From Sphingomonas sp. (GTDB taxonomy: Bacteria > Pseudomonadota > Alphaproteobacteria > Sphingomonadales > Sphingomonadaceae): 8,065 bases of DNA. The translations under genes were made by a program, and so were the position numbers. The notes beneath the pieces were generated by a model. The model was given only the letters and a program-made list of their open reading frames with translations. It did no database searches and was not told the origin of the DNA. The stretch is taken from assembly GCA_019247755.1 (NCBI GenBank), contig JAFBAM010000312.1:1-8065 (forward strand), given 5' to 3'. Positions 1 through 6,158 of the stretch are shown piece after piece (the first letter of the stretch is position 1; each line of letters opens with the position of its first letter).

Positions 1-678
1 TGGGAACTCCGTGCGCTGATCGTCGAAGCGGGCCTCGGGAAGTACGAACAAGGCACGACCCCGATTGAAAGGCGCATTACCAACCGCAGGCATGTTCTCG
101 TCCCTGGCCAGGTTGAGGACGATCGCGCGGTCGAGCTCGGAGGTTGCGGCCTGGCTTCCAATCTCGAACTGCTCAAGAGAGTGCGCGCAGAGGCGCCCGA
201 CGCTTACATTCTCTACAAGCCGCATCCCGACGTGCTTGCGGGCCATCGGCGCGGGGCGATTTCTGACCGAGCATGCCTTGAGTTTGCTGACGAGATCGTC
301 GGGGAAGTGCCGATAGCCTCGCTCATCGCTCTGGCCGATGAAGTTCACGTCAACACGTCGCTCGCGGGTTTTGAGGCCCTGCTACGCGGAAAGAAAGTCG
401 CGACCTACGGCGTTCCGTTTTACGGGGGGTGGGGCCTGACCAAGGATTTCGGCCCAGTACCCGCTCGCCGCACTGCGAGGCGGACCGTCGACGAACTCGT
501 TGCGGCCACGTTGTTGATTTATCCCCGCTATCTCGATCCGGTAACGGGTCTGCCTTGCCCGGCCGAAGTGGTCGTCGCCCGCCTCAGCAAATCCGAAGAT
601 ACCGATCCCGGCCTGCTCGTCGGCGTGCGCCGACTGCAGGGCAAGCTCATGCGTCGTTTGAGGAGCCTGGTCCAGTGA
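1..678 (+). CDS. kpsC: KpsC-type capsule polysaccharide Kdo transferase, C-terminal part (5' end outside window)
   Basis: The reading frame is open from the first base, giving 225 residues and then TGA; the start lies upstream of the window. KpsC is a cytoplasmic, membrane-associated beta-Kdo transferase. With KpsS it builds the poly-Kdo linker on lyso-phosphatidylglycerol that carries group 2-type capsules. The visible part corresponds to the second glycosyltransferase module (GT107-type). Family landmarks are LVPGQVEDD (residues 33-41), YKPHPDVLAG (72-81), VNTSLAGFEALLRGKKV (117-133), VPFYGGWGLTKD (138-149) and LIYPRYLDP (172-180). These match the KpsC C-terminus closely from memory, including the invariant FYxGWGLT block. 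Full KpsC proteins are around 650-700 residues, so most of the N-terminal module is missing here through the window edge, not through mutation. The stop overlaps the kpsS start (GTGA), so the two are very likely one operon and translationally coupled. Confidence 0.93.
   Translation, partial: WELRALIVEAGLGKYEQGTTPIERRITNRRHVLVPGQVEDDRAVELGGCGLASNLELLKRVRAEAPDAYILYKPHPDVLAGHRRGAISDRACLEFADEIVGEVPIASLIALADEVHVNTSLAGFEALLRGKKVATYGVPFYGGWGLTKDFGPVPARRTARRTVDELVAATLLIYPRYLDPVTGLPCPAEVVVARLSKSEDTDPGLLVGVRRLQGKLMRRLRSLVQ
660..665 (+). promoter_or_regulatory. Ribosome binding site of kpsS
   Basis: GAGGAG lies within the last codons of kpsC, 9 bases before GTG 675. It supports the GTG start that overlaps the kpsC stop over the longer open frame extending upstream. 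Confidence 0.7.
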
Positions 679-1970
679 ACCGACCGACCGGAAATCTCAG
701 TGTATTGTTCCGTCCGCCGACCGCGCCAGTCGAGCGGCAACCTCTCGGGCCACGCGGGCTACTCCACAAACCGGAACGAAGGGCCTTTCTCTTCCTGCAG
801 GGCCCGCCTGGGCCGATGATGCATCAGCTTGCCCTCGCCATGCGAGAGCAGGGGGTGAAGGTCGAGCGGATAAACATCTGCGGCGGGGACCAGGCCGACT
901 GGCCGGAGCCGGCGACGAACTTTCGCGGGGCATTCCGTGACTGGCCGGTGTTCTTCGACAATTTTCTGCGTGAGCATCAGATCACCGACATTCTGCTCTT
1001 CGGCGATTGCCGCCCGTACCATGTGTCGGCGCGGGGCGTTGCCGCGTTGCGTGGCATACGCACCTACGTCCTCGAAGAAGGGTACCTGCGTCCGCACTGG
1101 ATGACGCTCGAGCTCGACGGCGTGAACGGCCACTCCCGCCTTGCCCGGAACAAGGAATGGCTGGTTGAGCAAGCGAGGGCACTTCCGCCAGAGCCCTACC
1201 TGCCGCCGATCAGAGCGTCTTTCCGTCGACGCGTGCGTGACACCGCGAAACACTACATTGCGGTGCACGTCGGTCGGCTGACCTATCCTTTCTACCGGAC
1301 GCACCGTCCGGGCTCCGCCTTTATGGAAGCGATCGGATGGGGGTGGAAATGGCTGACCAGCGGAGTTCGGCTTCGGCAGACCAATGAGGTCTTGCAGCGC
1401 CTGGAAGGCAAGTCGTTCTTCCTGTTCCCGCTGCAATTGTCGGGTGACTATCAGATCAGGAGCCATTCGCCGTTCCCGGACATGCGCGCCGCGGCGTCCT
1501 ACGTCATGGAAAGTTTCGCGCGTCACGCGCCGTCGAATGCCCATCTCCTGATCAAGGCACATCCGTTCGATACGTCACTGTCGAATTGGCGTTCGTACGT
1601 CCAAGGTCGAGCACGACGCCTTGGTATCGGCGAGCAAGTTCATTTCGTAGATGGCGGCAATCTCGAGCAACTGGCGACCGATGCGGCCGGCATGGTCTGC
1701 GTCAACAGCACATCGGCGACCCTTGCCCTCGCCGCGGGACGTCCGGTCTGCACCCTGGGCGAAGCGATCTACAAGGTTCCCGGCCTGACCTTCTCGCGCC
1801 ACCTCGACGAGTTCTGGACCGATCCCGTACCGCCTGAGCCCGGCCTCTACGGTGCTTTCCGACGCGTCCTCGTCGATCGCTGCCTCGTGCGAGGAGGGAT
1901 CGCGAGCGAGTCCGCCGTCCAGACCCTCATCCATTCGATGCTGGAACGGCTTGGCTGCCTAGCCGAGTGA
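675..1970 (+). CDS. kpsS: KpsS-type capsule polysaccharide Kdo transferase
   Basis: A 431-residue protein starting at GTG 675, inside the kpsC stop (GTGA overlap), with a good GAGGAG ribosome site 9 bases upstream. KpsS is the partner of KpsC; in E. coli it adds the first Kdo to lyso-phosphatidylglycerol at the inner face of the cytoplasmic membrane. KpsS landmarks appear in order: FLFLQGPPGPM (38-48), LLFGDCRPYH (107-116), EEGYLRPHWMTLE (134-146) with GVN following, FPLQLSGDYQIRSHS (251-265), IKAHPFD (293-299), VCVNSTSATLAL (341-352) and LGEAIYKVPGLT (361-372). A later in-frame ATG near 816 would remove the conserved FLQGP block, so GTG 675 is preferred. This leaves an N-terminal tail of roughly 35 residues before FLQGP, about 20 longer than in E. 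coli KpsS. No membrane segment is seen. The 3' end overlaps the opposing glycosyltransferase by 12 bases. Confidence 0.93.
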   Translation: MNRPTGNLSVLFRPPTAPVERQPLGPRGLLHKPERRAFLFLQGPPGPMMHQLALAMREQGVKVERINICGGDQADWPEPATNFRGAFRDWPVFFDNFLREHQITDILLFGDCRPYHVSARGVAALRGIRTYVLEEGYLRPHWMTLELDGVNGHSRLARNKEWLVEQARALPPEPYLPPIRASFRRRVRDTAKHYIAVHVGRLTYPFYRTHRPGSAFMEAIGWGWKWLTSGVRLRQTNEVLQRLEGKSFFLFPLQLSGDYQIRSHSPFPDMRAAASYVMESFARHAPSNAHLLIKAHPFDTSLSNWRSYVQGRARRLGIGEQVHFVDGGNLEQLATDAAGMVCVNSTSATLALAAGRPVCTLGEAIYKVPGLTFSRHLDEFWTDPVPPEPGLYGAFRRVLVDRCLVRGGIASESAVQTLIHSMLERLGCLAE

Positions 1971-3116
1971 GCTCAGCCATTTCTCGACCTTGTCGAAATG
2001 GACTGGCCAACTGGGTGAATTGAAACCAGTCAGCCGCTGCAGTTGCGATTTTCGCTTCGCACTATCCGTCTCTGCATAGTCTAGGATTGTCTCCTCCCAC
2101 TGCGTCTCGTCAGTCGGATTGCGGTAGGTGGGTATGTGACCCCCAATCTCCCTGAAGACCGGAAGGTCGCTGGCAATGACGGGAACACCGAGTCCGAGCG
2201 CTTCAACGAGCGGAAGGCCATAGCCCTCGACGAGGCTCGGGAAGAGCAAAGCCCGCGCAGAACTCAGATGGCCAGCAAGTTCTTCGTCTGAACAATGATT
2301 GAGCTCGACCACATGACTGCGCAGCTTCTCGCTGTGGTCGAGGAGGTCGAACACCGGAGCGGCTTCCCAGCCTCGCTGCCCGATGATCAGAAGCAGTGGA
2401 GTCTTACTGCCCAGCCGATCGATCAGCCGCTCCCAGACCTGGAGCAACATCAGGTGATTTTTTCGGGCCTCGATCGTGCTGAGGACCACGAAAGTAGGCC
2501 GGTCGGCTTCGTTCACCGCGACGGCCGCAGGCAGGGGATCCGTGCCAAGCCAAGCCGCCACCGAAGGCGGCATCTTCAGACCCTCGTCGTTGGCAAACCG
2601 GGCGAGGTCATCAAGCGTTGCCTGGCTGTTCCCAATCACCCCAGCGCCGGTAGTGAGGACACTACGCATTCGCTCACGATGGCGCTCGGCTTCACCGGCG
2701 CGGCAGTATTCGGGATGGGTGATCGGAATGAGGTCATGGACTAAGTAGACTGGCCTGACGTCCGCGCGGCTGACCCAATGCCTGAAACCGATCGAATTGA
2801 GACCGGTATGGCCGACGTTGAGATACGGCCGGCCGCGCCCTTTTTCGTTCAGGCCGGTCAGGTGCCTCAAAGCTCCCAGCGGTAGCTTTCGACGGAAACG
2901 ATCAGCCGGTCCTTCAAGCAGGTCGAACAGCTCTTTTGATGCCTCGCGGCTTAAGATCCGGCGTAGACGATCGTGCTGAATGACTGCTTGGGAGCGCTCT
3001 GCAAAGTGCCCGAGGTACGCGAGGCACACGCGATCGACGCCGGTTGGAAAGCGACCCTTCCAGCGACGCCAAATCAGACGCGTCACGTCGAGAAGATATG
3101 GCGCGTCGTCCGTCAC
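1959..3116 (-). CDS. Glycosyltransferase family 4 (GT-B fold), likely surface polysaccharide synthesis
   Basis: A 385-residue protein, GTG start at 3116. An in-frame TAA lies directly before the GTG, so no longer form is possible, and the N-terminal YLLDVTRL...PTGVDRV block (7-30) argues against a shorter one. No convincing ribosome site is visible. GT4 features: VYLVHDLIPITHPEY (123-137, resembling WbaZ-type mannosyltransferases), IGNSQAT (161-167), STIEARKNH (213-221), IIGQRGW (244-250) and the nucleotide-sugar binding block FPSLVEGYGLPLVEAL (292-307) with the E-x7-E pair E297/E305. GT4 enzymes are retaining transferases using nucleotide sugars at the inner membrane face; donor and acceptor cannot be read from sequence. 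Facing kpsC/kpsS it probably works on the same capsule. Several sampled lines of this gene are only 50-52% GC, while others reach 60-67%, so it averages below its neighbours; it may have been acquired separately. No membrane segment is seen. Confidence 0.88.
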   Translation of the reverse strand: MTDDAPYLLDVTRLIWRRWKGRFPTGVDRVCLAYLGHFAERSQAVIQHDRLRRILSREASKELFDLLEGPADRFRRKLPLGALRHLTGLNEKGRGRPYLNVGHTGLNSIGFRHWVSRADVRPVYLVHDLIPITHPEYCRAGEAERHRERMRSVLTTGAGVIGNSQATLDDLARFANDEGLKMPPSVAAWLGTDPLPAAVAVNEADRPTFVVLSTIEARKNHLMLLQVWERLIDRLGSKTPLLLIIGQRGWEAAPVFDLLDHSEKLRSHVVELNHCSDEELAGHLSSARALLFPSLVEGYGLPLVEALGLGVPVIASDLPVFREIGGHIPTYRNPTDETQWEETILDYAETDSAKRKSQLQRLTGFNSPSWPVHFDKVEKWLSSLG

Positions 3117-3138
3117 TTAAGAGCAGTACCTGGTTCAA

Positions 3139-3161
3139 GGGAGGGGCGATTAGCCCATCCC
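3139..3161. repeat. Imperfect inverted repeat (hairpin) between glutaredoxin and glycosyltransferase genes
   Basis: Arms GGGAGGGGC (3139-3147) and GCCCATCCC (3153-3161) pair over 9 positions with one mismatch around a 5-base loop. It lies in the 75-base gap after the glutaredoxin stop and before the glycosyltransferase start, both on the minus strand. No U-run follows on the minus strand, so it is not a textbook intrinsic terminator. It may be a weak terminator or a leader structure of the glycosyltransferase mRNA. A smaller perfect inverted repeat (GCCGT-CA-ACGGC, 3175-3186) sits just after the glutaredoxin stop. Confidence 0.4.
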
Positions 3162-3191
3162 AAGAAGCGCGATAGCCGTCAACGGCGCGCG

Positions 3192-3446
3192 TCAGTCCAG
3201 CGGCACTTGCTCCAGATATGCTGCAAGCTCCTCGCTTCCGCCGATACGCTCGCCGTCGACGAAGATTTGCGGGGTGGTCTTCACGCCATGCTTGGCCTGA
3301 AAGGCATCCACTTCATCGCGGGTCGTCAAAAGATGCTCGTCAATTGCAAACCCCGCATCCTCGAGCATGCGCTTGGCGAGCAGGCCGTAAGGGCATTCGT
3401 GGTTTGAGAGCTTCATTCGGTAGAGAGTCGCTTCACGCTTCGGCAT
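3192..3446 (-). CDS. Glutaredoxin family protein with single-cysteine CPYG site
   Basis: An 84-residue thioredoxin-fold protein. ATG 3446 is chosen because AGGAA lies 6 bases before it; an alternative ATG at 3473 would add nine residues with no likeness to the family. Features: N-terminal strand ATLYRM (6-11), active site C18-P-Y-G21 in HECPYGLLAKRML, the cis-proline motif TTPQIFVDG (57-65, cis-Pro P59) and a glycine pair IGGSEEL (68-74) for glutathione binding. C18 is the only cysteine in the protein, so a dithiol mechanism is ruled out. Dithiol glutaredoxins have CPYC, and Fe-S carrier glutaredoxins have CGFS, which is also absent. It may act on glutathione-mixed disulfides by a monothiol mechanism, or in some other thiol role. 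Similar CPYG glutaredoxins are familiar from sphingomonads (memory only). It is divergent from the aminotransferase gene and upstream of the glycosyltransferase on the same strand; no functional link to either is evident. Confidence 0.88.
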   Translation of the reverse strand: MPKREATLYRMKLSNHECPYGLLAKRMLEDAGFAIDEHLLTTRDEVDAFQAKHGVKTTPQIFVDGERIGGSEELAAYLEQVPLD

Positions 3447-3543
3447 CGGACATTCCTGAACTGTGGGTCGCATGCCAATTCGCGCCTCTCAGGAAAGTTG
3501 CATCGCTCGCGGTCAGCCGTGCGTCGCGCTATGCCCATCGGCG
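3447..3543. promoter_or_regulatory. Divergent intergenic region, glutaredoxin / aminotransferase
   Basis: This 97-base gap must hold the start signals for both divergent transcripts. I could not identify convincing -35/-10 boxes. It contains a perfect 7-base inverted repeat, TTCCTGA (3453-3459) and TCAGGAA (3489-3495), separated by 29 bases. The left arm doubles as the glutaredoxin ribosome site on the minus strand, so the symmetry may be accidental. Confidence 0.35.
3453..3457 (-). promoter_or_regulatory. Ribosome binding site of the glutaredoxin gene
   Basis: On the minus strand AGGAA stands 6 bases before ATG 3446, which decides for the 84-residue form over the longer frame from 3473. Confidence 0.6.
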
Positions 3544-4698
3544 ATGAACCCGCTTTACGAGCAGATGAAGACCAGCGTCTTCGAACGGATGTCGAACCTC
3601 GCGGTCGAACGAGGAGCCGTGAACCTTGGGCAGGGCTTCCCCGATTTCGGATGGCCTGAGGAGATACTGGACGCTGCCGCGAATGCGCTGAGGGACGGGT
3701 CGAACCAATATCCTCCATCGCGAGGGCTCATGGCACTGCGTGACGCCGTCGCCACACATTACAACCGTTACCAGGGGCTGTCTCTGAGCGCAGACCATGT
3801 CTGCGTAACGAGCGGAGCCACCGAAGCACTTGGGGCCGCTATCTTCGCGACCGTTCAGGCGGGCGACGAAGTGATCCTGCTGACACCAGCCTACGACAGC
3901 TACGCGCCAATGGTCCGAAGCGCGGGCGCAATCGTTCGGGAAGTTGCGCTCCAGCCCCCCGGCTGGCGAATCGATGCGGCGGCGCTGGAAGGGGCGATAA
4001 CCCCCAAGACACGGGCGATCATCTTCAACAACCCCCACAACCCCGCCGGGCGCATGTTCGAGCGCGAAGAGCTGGAAACCCTGGCTCGCATTGCTCGCGA
4101 GCACGACCTGATCGTGATCAGCGACGAGGTGTGGGAGCATGTCGTACTGAGCGATCAGCCGTTCGTGCCGCTGTCGTCGTTGCCGGGCATGGCCGAGCGG
4201 ACGATCAAAGTCGGGTCGGCGGGCAAGATCTTCTTGCTGACGGGCTGGAAGGTCGGGTGGATGATCGGATCGCCCGAGCTGGCGGCGGTGGTCGCACGGG
4301 CCCACCTGTTCATCAACTTTTCGACGCCTCCGAACCTGCAATCGGCTGTCGCCTTTGGGCTGGAGGTCGGGGAACCATGGATTGCAGCGATGCGCCCGCG
4401 CTTCACGCGCGCCCGCGACCGCCTAGTGGGTGGGCTCCGCGATGCCGGGTTCGACGTGATCGGGGGCGAGGCGACCTATTTCGTCTGCGTGGATCTAGCT
4501 GCGTCGGGAATCGCCATGGATGACGAAAGCTTCGCCCTCGCTGCCGTGGAGCAGGCAGGGGTCGCAGTCATTCCTCTCTCGGCCTTTGCGGCAGACGACC
4601 CGCCACGGCACTTGGTGCGGCTGTGCTTTGCCAAGAAAGACGAGACAATCGACGCGGGTATCGCCGCGATGGCGCGCGCGAAGGAGCTGTTGGGATGA
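3544..4698 (+). CDS. Class I PLP-dependent aminotransferase (YbdL / kynurenine aminotransferase-like)
   Basis: A 384-residue cytoplasmic fold type I aminotransferase. The frame is open further upstream (GTG 3463, ATG 3472), but the family N-terminus MNPLYEQMKTSVFERMS begins at ATG 3544 and gives the usual length. No good ribosome site precedes it. Landmarks: NLGQGFPDF (27-35), TSGATEAL (89-96), FNNPHNPAGR (161-170), ISDEVWEH (192-199, PLP-binding D194), SAGKIFLLTGWKVGW (225-239) with the PLP Schiff-base lysine K228, and LVRLCFAKK (357-365) with R359 as the likely carboxylate-binding arginine. The whole pattern, including TYFVCVD (311-317) and VAVIPLSAF (340-348), follows E. coli YbdL (methionine/kynurenine-type aminotransferase). 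Exact substrate is not readable. Its stop overlaps the ALDH7 gene start (ATGA), so an alpha-aminoadipate or other lysine-derived substrate is plausible by context. Confidence 0.92.
   Translation: MNPLYEQMKTSVFERMSNLAVERGAVNLGQGFPDFGWPEEILDAAANALRDGSNQYPPSRGLMALRDAVATHYNRYQGLSLSADHVCVTSGATEALGAAIFATVQAGDEVILLTPAYDSYAPMVRSAGAIVREVALQPPGWRIDAAALEGAITPKTRAIIFNNPHNPAGRMFEREELETLARIAREHDLIVISDEVWEHVVLSDQPFVPLSSLPGMAERTIKVGSAGKIFLLTGWKVGWMIGSPELAAVVARAHLFINFSTPPNLQSAVAFGLEVGEPWIAAMRPRFTRARDRLVGGLRDAGFDVIGGEATYFVCVDLAASGIAMDDESFALAAVEQAGVAVIPLSAFAADDPPRHLVRLCFAKKDETIDAGIAAMARAKELLG
4683..4686 (+). promoter_or_regulatory. Ribosome binding site of the aldehyde dehydrogenase gene
   Basis: GGAG lies 8 bases before ATG 4695, inside the aminotransferase 3' end. 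It fixes the dehydrogenase start at the ATGA overlap in preference to an open extension beginning at 4623. Confidence 0.65.
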
Positions 4699-6158
4699 GC
4701 GTTGCCGGCGAAGTCGCTGAGATATTGAAGCAATTTGGCGTCCGTTCTGAGGGCAGCCTGGTCAGCCGCTCCCCGATCGACGGAAGCGAGATCGGACGAG
4801 CGTCGCCGGGCAACCCGAAAACTGCCTGCGCTCAAGCCGTGAAGGCATTTGAGTTGTGGCGGACCGTGCCAGCGCCCCGACGCGGCGAGCTTGTGCGCCT
4901 GCTAGGCGAGGAGTTGCGGCTGGCGAAGGTTTCCCTGGCCAGCCTCGTCACGCTCGAAGCCGGCAAGATCATCCAGGAAAGCCTGGGCGAAGTTCAGGAG
5001 ATGATCGACATCTGCGACTTCGCCGTGGGCCTGTCGCGCCAACTCTACGGCCTCACCATCGCCAGCGAGCGGCCGAACCATCGGATGATGGAGCAATGGC
5101 ATCCGCTCGGGCCGGTGCTGGTGATCAGCGCGTTCAACTTCCCGGTCGCGGTGTGGGCGTGGAACTCTGCGTTGGCACTGGTGTGCGGCAACCCGGTGAT
5201 CTGGAAGCCGAGCGAGAAGACGCCGCTTTGCGCCGAGGCGGTCATGGCGCTCGTTCGACGAGCGCTGGAGCGTTTTGGCGATGCACCCGACGGTTTGGTT
5301 CAGCTGGTGCAGGGCGAGCGCGAGGTTGGAGCGGCGCTGGTGGCTGACCAGCGGGTCGCGCTCGTGTCCGCCACAGGTTCGACAGCGATGGGCCGCGCCG
5401 TCGGACCGAAGGTCGCTCAGCGGTTCGGACGGGTGCTGCTCGAGCTTGGCGGCAATAATGCGATGATCGTCTGTCCGTCCGCCGACGTCGAACTGGCGGC
5501 GCGAGCGATCCTGTTCGCCGCCGCCGGTACGGCGGGGCAGCGCTGCACCACGCTTCGCCGTCTTATCGTCCACGAGAGCGTCGCCGACGGGTTGGTAGAA
5601 CGGCTGCGAAACCTTTTCGCACAGGTCAAGATTGGCGATCCGCGCGATCCGGAGACTTTGATCGGCCCCCTGATCGACGAAGCGGCATTCACGGGAATGA
5701 CGAACGTGCTCGGCGACCGCATCGAGCGCGTCGATGCCGTCCGCGGCGGCTTCTACGTCCGGCCCGCGATCATCGAAGCGCCGGCGCAGGAGGGCATGGT
5801 CCTCAAGGAAACCTTCGCGCCGATCCTGTACGTCTTGCGATACCGCGATTTCGACGAAGCCATCTCGCTGAATAATTCAGTTCCGCAAGGGCTCTCATCG
5901 TCGATTTTCACAACCGATCTCAAAGAAGCGGAGCGTTTCATGTCTGCGTCGGGCTCCGACTGCGGAATCGCCAACGTCAACATCGGACCGTCCGGCGCAG
6001 AAATCGGCGGTGCGTTCGGTGGCGAGAAAGAAACCGGCGGCGGACGAGAAAGCGGGTCGGACAGTTGGCGCGCCTACATGCGGCGCCAGACCAACACCAT
6101 CAATTACGGGTCAGATCTGCCACTCGCCCAGGGTATTCGCTTCGACGTCGCCGAATAA
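4695..6158 (+). CDS. ALDH7-family aldehyde dehydrogenase (aminoadipate-semialdehyde / piperideine-6-carboxylate dehydrogenase, AmaB-like)
   Basis: A 487-residue NAD(P)-dependent aldehyde dehydrogenase. ALDH7 members (antiquitin, bacterial AmaB) oxidise alpha-aminoadipate semialdehyde, in equilibrium with piperideine-6-carboxylate, to alpha-aminoadipate in lysine/pipecolate breakdown. Catalytic residues: C284 in AGQRCTT, E250 in LLELGGNN, oxyanion N148 in FNFP. Cofactor site: WKPSEKTP (170-177, K171), TGST (227-230) and KETFAP (371-376). ALDH7 signatures are SRQLYGLTIASERPNHRM (114-131) and NIGPSGAEIGGAFGGEKETG (429-448) followed by GGRESGSDSW and RQTNTINY. The segment between GPLIDEAA and GGFYVRP (about 331-350) is some 8 residues shorter than in human ALDH7A1, which probably trims a surface loop. 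It overlaps the aminotransferase by 4 bases with its own GGAG site, so the two are translationally coupled. Its last 48 bases overlap the opposing EAL gene. Family assignment is firm; the physiological substrate is inferred. Confidence 0.93.
   Translation: MSVAGEVAEILKQFGVRSEGSLVSRSPIDGSEIGRASPGNPKTACAQAVKAFELWRTVPAPRRGELVRLLGEELRLAKVSLASLVTLEAGKIIQESLGEVQEMIDICDFAVGLSRQLYGLTIASERPNHRMMEQWHPLGPVLVISAFNFPVAVWAWNSALALVCGNPVIWKPSEKTPLCAEAVMALVRRALERFGDAPDGLVQLVQGEREVGAALVADQRVALVSATGSTAMGRAVGPKVAQRFGRVLLELGGNNAMIVCPSADVELAARAILFAAAGTAGQRCTTLRRLIVHESVADGLVERLRNLFAQVKIGDPRDPETLIGPLIDEAAFTGMTNVLGDRIERVDAVRGGFYVRPAIIEAPAQEGMVLKETFAPILYVLRYRDFDEAISLNNSVPQGLSSSIFTTDLKEAERFMSASGSDCGIANVNIGPSGAEIGGAFGGEKETGGGRESGSDSWRAYMRRQTNTINYGSDLPLAQGIRFDVAE

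Noticed and set aside
759..1562. Long open frame on the minus strand across kpsS
   Set aside because: It is antisense to a strongly recognised KpsS protein. The translation is rich in Arg, Pro and His and resembles no family, as expected for a GC-rich shadow frame.
2295..2744. Plus-strand frame inside the glycosyltransferase gene
   Set aside because: It lies opposite conserved GT4 blocks and looks like no known protein.
3463..3543. N-terminal extension of the aminotransferase from GTG 3463 or ATG 3472
   Set aside because: The extra residues are Cys/Arg/Pro-rich and unlike the family, whose N-terminus begins at the MNPLYEQM methionine. The extension would also consume the divergent promoter gap.
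3529..4341. Long open frame on the minus strand across the aminotransferase
   Set aside because: Low-complexity, Arg/Gln-rich translation opposite conserved PLP-enzyme motifs; a shadow frame.
4902..5573. Long open frame on the minus strand across the aldehyde dehydrogenase
   Set aside because: Opposite the catalytic core of ALDH7, with no recognisable domain; a shadow frame.
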